A stretch of DNA of 64,000 nucleotides from Sphingomonas sp. Leaf412 (GTDB lineage Bacteria > Pseudomonadota > Alphaproteobacteria > Sphingomonadales > Sphingomonadaceae). The position numbers and the translations under genes are program-made. Where the stretch lies: the NCBI RefSeq assembly GCF_001425405.1, contig NZ_LMQP01000002.1, forward strand, positions 357 to 64,356, written 5' to 3'. Positions 25,959 to 36,450 of this stretch are shown in pieces; positions within the stretch are counted from its first letter, which is position 1; every line of letters begins with the position of its first letter. The notes beneath the pieces are model-generated. The model was given only the letters and a program-made list of their open reading frames with translations, was not told where the DNA came from and did not search any database.

Positions 25959-27224
25959 ATGTCGACACGGCCCGCGATCCAGACCTTTCCACGCCCGCTG
26001 TCGGGCCTGTTCGCGCAGGTGCGCGGGTTGACCGAGGCGCTGGTCGCGCCGCTTTCCGATGCCGACGCCACAGTGCAGTCGATGGAGGATGCCAGCCCGG
26101 CGAAATGGCATCTGGCGCATACGACGTGGTTTTTCGAAACGTTCGTGCTGCGCGATCACGTGCCGGGCTATCGCCTGCACGACGCGCGCTTCCCGTTCCT
26201 GTTCAACAGTTATTACGAGGCGGAAGGGCGGCGGCATGCGCGCGGACGGCGCGGGATGGTGACGCGTCCGACGCTCGACGAGGTGCGCGGCTATCGCGCC
26301 GCGGTCGACGCGGCGCTGGCCGCGGCGTTCGACGATTTCCCCGAGGCGGCGCAGGCGCTGGTGCGGCTGGGGTGCCATCACGAGGAGCAGCATCAGGAAC
26401 TGCTGGTCACCGACCTGCTGCACCTATTTTCCGAGAATCCGCTGGAACCCGCGATGTGGTCGCCCGCGCCCAAGGTGCCGGTGGCGATGCCGGCGCCGAT
26501 GGGGTGGATCGAGAGCGGCGAGCGCGTCGTCGACGTCGGCCATGCGGGCGCGCGGTTCGCGTTCGATTGCGAGGGACCGCGGCATCGCGCGCTGCTGCCC
26601 GCCCATGCGGTGGCGGACCGGACGGTGACGAACGGCGAATGGCAGGCGTTCATCGCCGACGGCGGCTATCGCGACCCGCGGCTGTGGCTGGCGGACGGCT
26701 GGGCGTGGGTGCAGCGCGAGGGCGTGACGGCGCCGATGTACTGGGAACAGCGCGACGGCGCGTGGACGCGGTTCGGGCTGGACGGGCGACGCCCGGTCGA
26801 TCCCGCGGCGCCGGTGACGCATGTGAGCTTCTTCGAAGCGGATGCCTTCGCCACCTGGGCGGGGGCGCGATTGCCGACCGAGTTCGAATGGGAGGCGGCG
26901 GCGGCCCCGCACGATCCGGGGACGGGCAATTTCCTGGACGACGGCGGTGCGGTCGAGCCGCGGCCCGCGGCGCATTCGCCCGCGTTCTTCGGCGACGTGT
27001 GGGAATGGACCGGCTCGGCCTATCGCCCCTATCCCGGCTTCCGCGCGGTCGAGGGCGCGGTGGGGGAATATAACGGCAAGTTCATGAGCGGGCAGTTCGT
27101 GCTGCGCGGCGGCAGCTGCGCGACGCCGCGCGGGCATGTCCGCCCGTCGTACCGCAATTTCTTCTACCCCCACCAGCGCTGGCAGTTCACCGGCGTGCGG
27201 CTGGCCAAGGATATCCGATGCTGA
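25959..27224 (+). CDS. egtB: Ergothioneine biosynthesis sulfoxide synthase EgtB
   Basis: EgtB is a non-haem iron enzyme that joins hercynine with a thiol donor (gamma-glutamylcysteine or cysteine). The 421-residue protein has a DinB-like N-terminal domain with the iron-binding histidines (SPAKWHLAHTTWFFETFVL and LGCHHEEQHQELLVTDLLH). It also has a C-terminal formylglycine-generating-like domain (VTNGEWQAFIADGGY, LPTEFEWEAAAA, GDVWEWTGSAY, VLRGGSCATPRGHVRPSYRNFF). GGGAGAAG precedes the ATG. It overlaps egtD by 7 bp. EgtC and EgtE are not adjacent. Confidence 0.95.
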   Translation: MSTRPAIQTFPRPLSGLFAQVRGLTEALVAPLSDADATVQSMEDASPAKWHLAHTTWFFETFVLRDHVPGYRLHDARFPFLFNSYYEAEGRRHARGRRGMVTRPTLDEVRGYRAAVDAALAAAFDDFPEAAQALVRLGCHHEEQHQELLVTDLLHLFSENPLEPAMWSPAPKVPVAMPAPMGWIESGERVVDVGHAGARFAFDCEGPRHRALLPAHAVADRTVTNGEWQAFIADGGYRDPRLWLADGWAWVQREGVTAPMYWEQRDGAWTRFGLDGRRPVDPAAPVTHVSFFEADAFATWAGARLPTEFEWEAAAAPHDPGTGNFLDDGGAVEPRPAAHSPAFFGDVWEWTGSAYRPYPGFRAVEGAVGEYNGKFMSGQFVLRGGSCATPRGHVRPSYRNFFYPHQRWQFTGVRLAKDIRC

Positions 27225-28195
27225 AGCCCGAGATCGAGGACGGACAGGCGACGCTCGCCGATCCGCAATTCCGTGCCGACGTGCTGGCGGGACTGACCCG
27301 CCGCCCGCGCGCGATTCCCGCGCGATGGTTCTACGACCGGCGCGGATCGGAATTGTTCGAGCAGATCACGGACGTGCCCGAATATTATCCGACGCGCACC
27401 GAGACCGCGGTGCTGCGCGACCTGTCCGCGGACCTGCCCGCGCTGGTGGGCGCGGGGCGTGCGGTGGTGGAGTTCGGATCGGGCTCCTCGACCAAGACGC
27501 CGATCCTGCTGGAGGCGGTGTCGCCCTCGGCCTATGTCCCGATCGATATCTCGGGCGATTTCCTGCGCGAATCGTCGCGGACGTTGTCGGCGGCGTTCCC
27601 GAACCTTCTGGTGCTGCCGTTCGAGGCGGATTTCACGCGCCCGCTGGCCCTGCCGCACACGATCGCCGATGCGCCGAAGCTGGGATTCTTCCCGGGATCG
27701 ACGATCGGCAATTTGATCCCGCGTGCCGCGGTCGACCTGCTGCGTGCGATGCGCGTGTCGCTGGGGGAGGGGGCGATGCTGCTGATCGGGATGGACCGGA
27801 TCAAGGACGCAAGCGTGCTGGTGCCCGCCTATGACGATGCGGCGGGGGTGACGGGGCGGTTCAACATGAACCTGCTGGAGCGGATCAATCGCGAGCTGGA
27901 CGGGACGATCCCCCTCGACGCCTTCCGCCACGAGGCGGTGTGGAACGACGATCGGGCGCGGATCGAGATGCATCTGAAGGCGGTGCGCGACGCGTCCTTC
28001 ACGGTCGACGGGCGTGATTTCGCCATCGCCGCAGGCGAGACGATCCATACCGAGAACAGCCACAAATACGGGCCGCGCGACGCGCGCATCCTGCTGCGCA
28101 GCGGCGGGTGGACGCCGGTGCGCGAGTGGACCGATGCGGACGGGCGGTTCGCGGTGATCCTGGCGGAAGCGCAGCCGGAGCGGCCAGCGCCCTGA
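27218..28195 (+). CDS. egtD: L-histidine N-alpha-methyltransferase EgtD
   Basis: EgtD trimethylates histidine to hercynine with SAM, the first step of ergothioneine synthesis. The 325-residue protein has IPARWFYDRRGSELFEQIT, EYYPTRTETAVLR, the SAM loop VVEFGSGSSTKTPILL, GFFPGSTIGNLIP and ETIHTENSHKYG, all hallmarks of the family. The 7-bp overlap with egtB fixes the operon. With egtB it accounts for hercynine and its sulfoxide; the final C-S lyase must be encoded elsewhere or replaced by another PLP enzyme. Confidence 0.96.
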   Translation: MLKPEIEDGQATLADPQFRADVLAGLTRRPRAIPARWFYDRRGSELFEQITDVPEYYPTRTETAVLRDLSADLPALVGAGRAVVEFGSGSSTKTPILLEAVSPSAYVPIDISGDFLRESSRTLSAAFPNLLVLPFEADFTRPLALPHTIADAPKLGFFPGSTIGNLIPRAAVDLLRAMRVSLGEGAMLLIGMDRIKDASVLVPAYDDAAGVTGRFNMNLLERINRELDGTIPLDAFRHEAVWNDDRARIEMHLKAVRDASFTVDGRDFAIAAGETIHTENSHKYGPRDARILLRSGGWTPVREWTDADGRFAVILAEAQPERPAP

Positions 28196-28202
28196 CCTGC
28201 TC

Positions 28203-28222
28203 CCCTCCCTTGAACGGGAGGG
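28203..28222. terminator. Hairpin between convergent egtD and glmM
   Basis: CCCTCCC and GGGAGGG form a perfect 7-bp stem around the loop TTGAAC, 8 bp after the egtD stop and 13 bp before the glmM stop on the other strand. No T-run follows on either side, so it may be a palindromic repeat acting as a bidirectional stop or mRNA-end stabiliser rather than a classic intrinsic terminator. Confidence 0.5.
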
Positions 28223-28234
28223 TCCGGATAGTGG

Positions 28235-29572
28235 TCAGGCCGCTGACCGTACCGCGTCGCAGATGCGGTCCACCACGCGTTCGACCTGTTGCCGGTCGTC
28301 GCCCTCAGCCATCACGCGGATGACGGGTTCGGTGCCGGACGGGCGGATGACGAGGCGGCCGGTGCCGGCCAGTTCCGCCTCCGCCTGCGCGATCACCGCC
28401 TTCACCGCCTCGGCTTCCAATGGCTTCCCGCCCGCGAAGCGGACGTTCTTCAAAAGCTGGGGCAGCGGCTCGAAGCGGTGCAGGACTTCGCTGGCGGGTG
28501 CGCCCTGCCGCTTGATCTCCGCCAGCACCTGCAACGCCGCGACGAGGCCGTCGCCGGTAGTCGCATAGTCGCTGAGGATGATGTGCCCCGACTGTTCCCC
28601 GCCGACGTTGAAGCCGCGCGCGCGCATCGCCTCCAGCACGTAGCGGTCGCCCACCTTCGTGCGGATCAGGCCGATGCCCTGTGCCGCCAGATGGCGTTCG
28701 AGGCCGAGGTTCGACATGACGGTGGCGACCAGCCCGCCACCCGCCAGCCGCCCCTGCCGCGCCCAGCCGCCCGCGATCGTCGCCATCAACTGATCGCCGT
28801 CGACGACGCGGCCCTTTTCATCGACCACGATCAGCCGGTCGGCGTCGCCGTCCAGCGCGATGCCGAGGTGCGCGCCATGTTCGACCACCGCCGCCGCCAT
28901 CGCCTCGGGATGCGTCGATCCGATGCGGTCGTTGATGTTGAGGCCGTTGGGCTTGACCCCGATCGCGACCACGTCCGCGCCCAGTTCCCACAAGGCGTCG
29001 GGCGCGACCTGATACGCCGCGCCGTTGGCGCAATCGACCACGACCTTCAGCCCGTCCAGCGTCATGTCGGCGGGGAAGGTGGACTTGGCGAAGTGGATGT
29101 AGCGGCCGCGCGCATCCTCGATCCGCTTCGCGCGGCCGATCTCGCCCGCGGGGGCCAGCGGCACGTCGCCGTCGATCGCGGCCTCGATCGCCAGCTCGTC
29201 GGCGTCGGACAGCTTGAACCCGTCGGGGCCGAACAGCTTGATGCCGTTGTCCGCGAACGGATTATGGCTGGCGGAGATCATCACGCCCATGTCGGCGCGC
29301 ATCGATTTCGTCAGCATCGCGACCGCGGGCGTGGGCATCGGCCCGACCAGGGTCACGTCCATGCCCACGCTGGTGAAGCCCGCCTGCAACGCGCTTTCAA
29401 GCATATAGCCCGACAGGCGCGTATCCTTGCCGATCACGACGCGGTGGCGGTGGTCGCCGCGCAGGAAGTGCCGACCGGCGGCCATGCCGACCTTCATCGC
29501 CATCTGCGCGGTCATGCTGCCCGCGTTGGTCAGCCCGCGGATACCGTCGGTGCCGAAATATTTCCTTGCCAT
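28235..29572 (-). CDS. glmM: Phosphoglucosamine mutase
   Basis: GlmM converts glucosamine-6-phosphate to glucosamine-1-phosphate for peptidoglycan and LPS. The 445-residue protein starts [13 protein letters not shown]. The phosphoserine loop is [19 protein letters not shown], metal binding is [17 protein letters not shown], the sugar-binding loop is [12 protein letters not shown] and the phosphate site is [17 protein letters not shown]. It is full length. The start at 29572 is 60 bp from the divergent symporter ATG. Confidence 0.97.
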   Translation of the reverse strand: MARKYFGTDGIRGLTNAGSMTAQMAMKVGMAAGRHFLRGDHRHRVVIGKDTRLSGYMLESALQAGFTSVGMDVTLVGPMPTPAVAMLTKSMRADMGVMISASHNPFADNGIKLFGPDGFKLSDADELAIEAAIDGDVPLAPAGEIGRAKRIEDARGRYIHFAKSTFPADMTLDGLKVVVDCANGAAYQVAPDALWELGADVVAIGVKPNGLNINDRIGSTHPEAMAAAVVEHGAHLGIALDGDADRLIVVDEKGRVVDGDQLMATIAGGWARQGRLAGGGLVATVMSNLGLERHLAAQGIGLIRTKVGDRYVLEAMRARGFNVGGEQSGHIILSDYATTGDGLVAALQVLAEIKRQGAPASEVLHRFEPLPQLLKNVRFAGGKPLEAEAVKAVIAQAEAELAGTGRLVIRPSGTEPVIRVMAEGDDRQQVERVVDRICDAVRSAA

Positions 29573-29632
29573 GATGCCGTCCGTCGCCTTCGTTTCCGCG
29601 ACCATTAGTCGAGAGTCGGCAAAAGGGCGAGA

Positions 29633-30869
29633 ATGTCGCAGGCAACACGTATCCTGATCGCTTTGGTCGCGGGCCTCCTGGCGGGAATCGCGCTGGCGGC
29701 GTGGGCGCCGGGGGCGGTCGACCCGGTCGCGTCGGTCGCGTCGCCGATCGGCACGGCGTGGCTGAACGCGTTGCAGATGACGATCGTGCCGTTGGTCGTC
29801 AGCCTGCTCATCACCGGCATCGCCGCCACCGCGGAAGCGGCCCAGGCGGGGAAGCTCGCCGGGCGGTCGATCGCGCTCTACACCGCCATGATGGCGACCA
29901 GCGCGGTCGTCGCGTCGCTGCTGACCCCGCTGTTCCTGGACCTGGCGCCGATCCCGGCGGCATCGGCGGCGTCGCTGCGCGCCGCGCTGACCGACGTCGG
30001 GCCGGTGCCGACGCCGCCGCGGCTGGGCGACTTCATCGCCGCCACGGTCCCCAGCAACGTGGTGAAGGCGGCGGCGGAGAGCAGCTTCCTGTCGCTGATC
30101 GTCTTCACCCTGGTCTTCGCCTTCGCCCTGATGCGCGCCGCGCCGGCGGCGCGCGACCTGCTGGTGCGGTTCTTCACCGCGGTGCGCGACGTGATGCTGA
30201 TCGTCATCGGCTGGGTCCTGTGGATCGCGCCCGTCGGCGTCGGCGCGCTGGCGCTGGTGGTCGGCGCGCGCGCGGGATCGGGGGCGTTCGGGGCGCTGAT
30301 CCACTATATCCTGACCGTGTCCGCGGTGGGCGCGGTCATCACGGTCGCGGCCTATCCGATCGCGATCCTGGGCGGGCGCGTGCCCGCGTCGCGGTTCGCG
30401 CGCGCGATCGTGCCGTCGCAGGCGGTGGCGGTCAGCACGCAAAGCTCGCTCGGCTCGCTGCCCGCGATGCTGGAGGGCGCGCGCGACATGGGCGTGCCGG
30501 TGGCGACCGCGGGCGTGACCCTGCCCATCGCGGTCGCGATCCTGCGCGCGACGGGGCCGGCGATGAACCTGGCGGTCGCGATCTACGTCGCGACGTGGTT
30601 CGGCATCGCGATCCCGCCCGCGGTGATGGCGGTGGCGGTGGTGGTCGCGACGCTGACCTCGCTGGGATCGGTCAGCCTGCCGGGCACGGTCAGCTTCATC
30701 AGCGCGATCAGCCCGATCGCGGCGACGCTGGGCGCGCCGGTCGCGCCGCTGGGCCTGCTGGTGGCGGTGGAGACGTTGCCGGACATCATGCGGACGCTGG
30801 GCAACGTCACCATGGACCTTGCGACCACGATGGTGCTGGCGCGTTGGCAGGGCGACGAGGAGATCGGCG

Positions 30870-30892
<23 letters not shown>
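29633..30892 (+). CDS. Dicarboxylate/amino acid:cation symporter (SDF/DAACS family)
   Basis: The 419-residue polytopic protein has the family pattern: [21 protein letters not shown] in the N-terminal third, the serine-rich reentrant loop [17 protein letters not shown], and [29 protein letters not shown]. These correspond to HP1 and TM7 of glutamate transporter homologues. The usual NMDGT of TM7 is replaced by ATGPAMN, so the substrate may not be a C4-dicarboxylate. The last 23 bp overlap the aldo/keto reductase gene, so the two are co-transcribed. Confidence 0.85.
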
Positions 30893-31859
<967 letters not shown>

Positions 31860-31880
31860 CGGGCGTGACGGCGGCGCGGC

Positions 31881-32819
31881 CTACACCACCGCCGCGTCCG
31901 CCAGCACGCATCCGGCCGCGCCGGTTTCCACCTGGATCGTGGCGTGGCCGATCCCGAACCGGTCGTGCAGCATCGCCTGCACCTCGCGCAGGAAGGCGTC
32001 GCCCGGCGTGCCCGCGGGCATGCACAGATGCGCGGTCAGCCCGGGCTCCGTCGTGGACATGGGCCAGATATGCAGGTCGTGGACCTCCGCCACGCCGGGC
32101 AGCCCGGCCAGCGCCGCCGCCACCGCATCGTAATCGATGCCGCGCGGCACCGCGGCCAGCGCCATCTCCACCGTCTCGCGCAGCAGGCCCCATGTCTGCC
32201 AGAAGATCAGCGCGGCGATGACGAGGCTGACGATCGGGTCGATCCAGCCCGCCCCGGTGGCCCAGATCAGGATGCCCGCCACGACGACCCCGGCGGAGAC
32301 CAGCGCATCCGCCGCCATGTGCAGATAGGCGCCGCGGATATTCAGGTCGCCCTTGCGCCCGCGGGCGAACAGCCAGGCGGTGAAGCCGTTGACCGCGACC
32401 CCGGTGGCGGCGACCACCGACACCATCAGGCCCGCGACCGGCTGCGGCGCGCCGAACCGTTGCACCGCCTCCAGCGCGATCGCGCCGATCGCGACCAGCA
32501 GGAGCAGCGCATTGGTCAGCGCGGCGAGGATGGTCGAGCCCTTCAATCCGTAGGTGAAGCGCTTCGACGGCGCGCGCCGTGCCAGCGCCGCGCCGCCCCA
32601 TGCGACCGCCAGGCCCAGCACGTCGGACATGTTGTGCCCCGCATCCGCCAGCAGCGCGACGGACCCGAAGGCGAAGCCCGCCACCGCCTCCGCCAGGACG
32701 TAGGCCAGGTTCAGGCCGATCCCGATCGCGAAGGCGCGGTCCCAGCGTTCGGGCGGCGCGGCATGGACGTGTCCGTGGCCATGCCCGTGCCCGTGATGAT
32801 GATGATGGTCGTGCGCCAT
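31881..32819 (-). CDS. Cation diffusion facilitator, ZitB/CzcD type
   Basis: The 312-residue metal/proton antiporter has a histidine-rich N-terminal tail (HDHHHHHGHGHGHGHVH), which may bind zinc or nickel. The six-helix domain contains ALLADAGHNMSDVLGLAVAW (HxxxD site) and YLHMAADALVSAGVVVAG. A cytoplasmic C-terminal domain follows (VHDLHIWPMSTTEPGLTAHL). CDFs of this pattern export Zn2+ and sometimes Co2+ or Cd2+. It is convergent with the aldo/keto reductase gene and followed upstream by ligD with a 54-bp gap. Confidence 0.9.
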   Translation of the reverse strand: MAHDHHHHHGHGHGHGHVHAAPPERWDRAFAIGIGLNLAYVLAEAVAGFAFGSVALLADAGHNMSDVLGLAVAWGGAALARRAPSKRFTYGLKGSTILAALTNALLLLVAIGAIALEAVQRFGAPQPVAGLMVSVVAATGVAVNGFTAWLFARGRKGDLNIRGAYLHMAADALVSAGVVVAGILIWATGAGWIDPIVSLVIAALIFWQTWGLLRETVEMALAAVPRGIDYDAVAAALAGLPGVAEVHDLHIWPMSTTEPGLTAHLCMPAGTPGDAFLREVQAMLHDRFGIGHATIQVETGAAGCVLADAAVV

Positions 32820-32873
32820 GGGTGTCCGGTTAGCATCGTGCGGGCGGATCGGGCTAGCCGCGCGGCACCGCGG

Positions 32874-35363
32874 TTACAGGTCGGGCAAGACCTGATCCGC
32901 GCTGCCCCATCCCCGCAGCGCGCGGCTGCCCGCGCGTTCAAGCAGGTCGGCCGCGTCGCCGACGTGCCACATCGCGGCGGTGTCGATGTCGCGCAATTCG
33001 GTCCAGGACACCGGCGCGGCGACCGGCGCATCCGGCCGCGCGCGTGCGGAATAGGGCATGACCGCGGTCGCGCCGCGCTGGTTGCGCAGCCAGTCGATGA
33101 AGATGCGGCCCTTGCGCTTCGCCTTGCTCATCGTCGCGACGAAGCGGTCGGGCTCCGCCGCCGCCAGCGCGCGCGCGAAGCGGTCCGCGAAATCCTTCAC
33201 CGCCGGCCATTCCGCCTGCGGCGTCAGCGGCACGACGACATGGACGCCCTTGCCCCCCGATAGCATCGCGAAGCTGGCGAGGCCCAGTTCGGCCAGCTGG
33301 TTCTTCAGGAATTCCGCCGCCTTTTTCGTATCGCCGAAATCCAGCCCCTCGTCGGGGTCGAGGTCGAACACCAGCCGGTCGGGCCGTTCCAGCGCATCGA
33401 CGCGGGCGCCCCAGCCGTGGAACTCGATCGTCCCCATCTGCACGCACGCGACCAGCCCGGCGGTGTCGCGGACGTACAGGTAGTTTTCGGTCCCGCCGTC
33501 CTTTTCGGGGATCGGCACCTGGTGCACCGCGTCGCCGAACGATCCGGCGTCGTGCTTCTGGAAGAAGCAATGCTTGCCGCGCCCCTGCGGGCAACGGACC
33601 AGGCTGACGGGGCGTTCGGCGGTCCATGGCAGCATGACGGGGGCGATGGCGGCGTAATAATCGGCCAGGTCGCCCTTGGTGATCTTTCCCTCCGGAAAGA
33701 TCACGCGGTCGCGGTTCGATACCTTTGCCGCGGGTGCGGCGGGGGTCGGGGCGGGGGCGGGGGTTTCGACCGTGACGTCGGCGGCGTGCTTGTCGCCGCG
33801 CAAGCCGATGAAGCTGGAATGGCGCAGCACGCCGTCGGGCGTGACCTCCGCATAGGCGATCTCCGCCACTAGCCGGGGCGTGACCCAGCGCGCGCCCTTC
33901 ACCGCGGCGCGGGGGGCATCGACGGTGGCGGTCTTGCGTTCCAGCCGGTCCAGCTTTGTCCGCACTTCGTCCATCGATGCGTGCGTGAAGCCCGTCCCGA
34001 CCTTTCCCGCATAGCGCAGCGTGCCGTTCTCGTGCACGCCCAGCAGCAGCGACTTGAAGCCGCGCGACTTGTCCGACGGCAGCCAGCCGACGATGACGAA
34101 TTCCTGCCGCCGCGTGCATTTGATCTTCAACCAGTTCGCGGTCCGCTTCCCGCGATAGGGCGCGTCGGCGCGCTTGCTGACGACGCCTTCATACCCTTCG
34201 CGGCACATCGTCTCGAACAATTCTTCCCCGCTGCCCGCGATGTGATCGGCGAACCCGATGCGCGCGTCGTCGGCGGGGAGGATCGCGCGGAGGCGTTCCT
34301 TGCGGGCGACGGTGGGCAATGGCGTCAGGTCCTCGCCGTCCAGCGACAGCAGGTCGAAGGCGAACAGGGTCATGTCGCCGCCGGTGGAGATGGCGTCCTT
34401 CAGCGTCGAGAAGTCGGGGCGGCCGTCCTTCAACGCCACGATCTCGCCGTCGATCAGCGCGGGGGGCAGGTGCGCGGCGGCGTCGGCGATGCCCGCGAAC
34501 CTGTCGGTCCAGTCGAGGCCGCTGCGGGTGTAGACCTTCGCCGCCCCGCCGCCGGTGGCGACGAGCGCGCGGTAGCCGTCGTATTTGACCTCGTGGATCC
34601 AGTCGGTGCCCGTGGGAACCGCGTCGACGAGGGTGCATAATTGGGGTGGCTGGAAGTCCGGCATATCCTCCCCGGCACGGGGAGGGGGACCGCGGCGCTT
34701 CTGCGCCGTGGTGGAGGGGGGCTTGCCACGAATGGTCCGCTTGCGGCCCGCCCCCTCCACCGGCTTCGCCGGTCCCCCTCCCCGTGCCGGGGAGGATAAG
34801 GCGATCTCCTGCATCGTCCGGCCCGTTTCCACGCTGGTCAGCGCGGTTTCGACCAGCGTGTCGGTGCCGCCGGCATGGGCGTCCTCGATCTTGCGCAGCA
34901 GCCAGTTCTCGCGCTTTTCCTTCGCGCGCGGCTTCAGGCGGATGAGCAGCCATTCGCCCTTCATCCGTTCGCCGTCGAGGACGAAGTGGAGGTGCCCCTC
35001 ATCGAGGTCCTTCGCGCTCTTTCCCGCGATCGGCGACCATGTCCCGCGGTCCCACAGCATGACGGTCCCGCCGCCGTAGCTGCCCTTGGGGATCGTCCCC
35101 TCGAACGTGGCGTAGGACAGCGGATGATCCTCGGTGCGCACCGCCAGCCGTTTTTCGTCCGGGTCGAGGCTGGGGCCGCGCGTCACCGCCCAGCTTTTCA
35201 GGACACCGTCGACTTCGAGGCGGAGGTCCCAGTGCAGGCGCGTCGCGTCATGCTTCTGCACCATGAAGCTGTTACCGTTCCCCGGTGCCAGCGTGCCCGC
35301 CGGTTCGGCGGTCTTCGCGAAGTCGCGCTTCGCGTTGTACGTGGCGAGGGGGTCCCGGGTCAT
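32874..35363 (-). CDS. ligD: Multifunctional NHEJ DNA ligase LigD
   Basis: LigD repairs double-strand breaks with Ku. The 829 residues hold three domains in order. The phosphoesterase is at about 1-185 (FMVQKHDATRLHWDLRLEVDG). The ATP-dependent ligase follows, with adenylated Lys260 in HEVKYDGYRAL, DGEIVALKDG and EGVVSKRADAPYRGKR. The primase-polymerase is C-terminal (VSLVRCPQGRGKHCFFQKHD, LVFDLDPDEGLDFGDT, GGKGVHVVVPL). Residues 190-233, joining the first two domains, are coded by a palindromic repeat that keeps the frame. The downstream end lies near the CDF transporter gene; ku is upstream, across a repeat. Confidence 0.95.
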   Translation of the reverse strand: MTRDPLATYNAKRDFAKTAEPAGTLAPGNGNSFMVQKHDATRLHWDLRLEVDGVLKSWAVTRGPSLDPDEKRLAVRTEDHPLSYATFEGTIPKGSYGGGTVMLWDRGTWSPIAGKSAKDLDEGHLHFVLDGERMKGEWLLIRLKPRAKEKRENWLLRKIEDAHAGGTDTLVETALTSVETGRTMQEIALSSPARGGGPAKPVEGAGRKRTIRGKPPSTTAQKRRGPPPRAGEDMPDFQPPQLCTLVDAVPTGTDWIHEVKYDGYRALVATGGGAAKVYTRSGLDWTDRFAGIADAAAHLPPALIDGEIVALKDGRPDFSTLKDAISTGGDMTLFAFDLLSLDGEDLTPLPTVARKERLRAILPADDARIGFADHIAGSGEELFETMCREGYEGVVSKRADAPYRGKRTANWLKIKCTRRQEFVIVGWLPSDKSRGFKSLLLGVHENGTLRYAGKVGTGFTHASMDEVRTKLDRLERKTATVDAPRAAVKGARWVTPRLVAEIAYAEVTPDGVLRHSSFIGLRGDKHAADVTVETPAPAPTPAAPAAKVSNRDRVIFPEGKITKGDLADYYAAIAPVMLPWTAERPVSLVRCPQGRGKHCFFQKHDAGSFGDAVHQVPIPEKDGGTENYLYVRDTAGLVACVQMGTIEFHGWGARVDALERPDRLVFDLDPDEGLDFGDTKKAAEFLKNQLAELGLASFAMLSGGKGVHVVVPLTPQAEWPAVKDFADRFARALAAAEPDRFVATMSKAKRKGRIFIDWLRNQRGATAVMPYSARARPDAPVAAPVSWTELRDIDTAAMWHVGDAADLLERAGSRALRGWGSADQVLPDL
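34666..34796. repeat. Palindromic repeat, family E, inside the ligD coding region
   Basis: The 27-bp arms at 34666-34692 and 34770-34796 are perfect inverted copies, starting TCCTCCCCGGCACGGGGAGG. An inner pair (GTGGAGGGGG/CCCCCTCCAC) sits inside. In the ligD frame it codes the linker from about SSPARGGG to PPPRAGEDM. This is the same style of element as the intergenic palindromes of the window but here translated, with no stop codon. Confidence 0.92.
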
Positions 35364-35370
35364 CGTTTGT

Positions 35371-35420
35371 CCTCCCGCGGAGGCGGGAGCCCAGACTGGG
35401 TCCCCGCCTTCGCGGGGACA
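35371..35420. repeat. REP-like palindrome, family C
   Basis: CTCCCGCGGAGGCGGGAG, CCCAGACTGGG and TCCCCGCCTTCGCGGGGA lie in series. The element separates ligD from ku, which are both read leftward, so a ku-ligD transcript would carry it. Same family as 13976 and 60064. Confidence 0.85.
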
Positions 35421-35432
35421 CGGACAATGGCG

Positions 35433-36299
35433 CTATGCACGTTTCTTCGCCGCCGGCTTTCGCGCCGGGGCCTTCTTCGCCGGTTCCTTCTTCGCCGGCG
35501 CCGCCTTCTTGCCCTCCATCGATTTCTTCAGCGCGGCCATCAGGTCGACGACGTTCGATCCCGACCGGCCGTCGTCGTCGCCCGTGTCCTCGATGATCTT
35601 GCGCCCCGTCTTCGACTTGCGCTTGCGGTCGATCAGGCCCTTCAGCGCATCGACGTAGCGGTCGTGGAAATCCTGCGGATCGAAGGTGCCCGATTTCTTC
35701 TCGATCAGCGCTTCCGCCAGTTCGAGCAATTCGGGTTCGGGCTTCGCATCGCCGATGTCGCGGAAATAGCCCTGCGCCTTGTTCACCTCGTCGGCATAGC
35801 GCAGCGTTTCCAGCACCATGCCGCGCCCGCATGGTTTCAGGCTGACGACATATTCGCGGCCGCGCATGGCGAGCTGGCCGAGGCCCACCTTCTTCGTCCG
35901 CTTCAACGCCTCGCGCAGGACGATGAACGCTTCCTCCGCCAGGTCGTCGGCGGGGACGACGAAATAGGGCTTTTCGTAGTACAGGACGTCGATTTCGGAC
36001 TGGTCGACGAATTGCGTCAGTTCCAGCGTCTTCTTCGATTCCAGCTTCACCGCGTCGATCTCGTCCTGGTCGAGCAGGACGTATTCGCCCTTCTCGAACT
36101 CGAACCCCTTCATGATCTCGTCGGTGTCGACCGCGCCGAGGCCGGGGACGACCTTTTCGTACCGGATCGGCTTTCCCGACGGCTCGTGGATCTGGCGGAA
36201 GCTGACCGCGGCGCCGGACTTCGTCGCGGAATAGATCTCGACCGGGATCGAGACCAGTGCGAGCCGGATCTGTCCCTGCCAGTATGCGCGCGCCGCCAT
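35433..36299 (-). CDS. ku: NHEJ end-binding protein Ku
   Basis: Bacterial Ku forms a ring on DNA ends and recruits LigD. The 288-residue protein has the core MAARAYWQGQIRLALVSIPVEIYSA, FRQIHEPSGKPIRYEKVVPG, EIDAVKLESKKTLELTQFVD and VLREALKRTKKVGLGQLAMRGREYVV. The C-terminal tail is lysine/alanine/proline rich (KKAAPAKKEPAKKAPARKP), similar to the basic tails that aid bridging and DNA binding. The ATG at 36299 matches the family start. It is upstream of ligD on the same strand. Confidence 0.95.
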   Translation of the reverse strand: MAARAYWQGQIRLALVSIPVEIYSATKSGAAVSFRQIHEPSGKPIRYEKVVPGLGAVDTDEIMKGFEFEKGEYVLLDQDEIDAVKLESKKTLELTQFVDQSEIDVLYYEKPYFVVPADDLAEEAFIVLREALKRTKKVGLGQLAMRGREYVVSLKPCGRGMVLETLRYADEVNKAQGYFRDIGDAKPEPELLELAEALIEKKSGTFDPQDFHDRYVDALKGLIDRKRKSKTGRKIIEDTGDDDGRSGSNVVDLMAALKKSMEGKKAAPAKKEPAKKAPARKPAAKKRA

Positions 36300-36365
36300 C
36301 GGATAACCCCCTCGTTGCGAAGGCGATTCAATCCGCGGGCGGGGTCGGGGGTTCCGCCGAACCTC

Positions 36366-36435
36366 CCGTTCGGCCTGAGCGACGTCGACGGCCATGCCCT
36401 GGGGCAGATGCGTCGACGTCGCTCAGCACGAACGG
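36366..36435. repeat. REP-like palindrome, family A
   Basis: CCGTTCGGCCTGAGCGACGT and CGTCGCTCAGCACGAACGG bracket an imperfect inner pair. It lies between the end of the TonB-dependent receptor gene and the start of ku, which are read in the same direction, and may end the receptor transcript. Confidence 0.85.
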
Positions 36436-36450
36436 CGGAAGGAACGCCGG

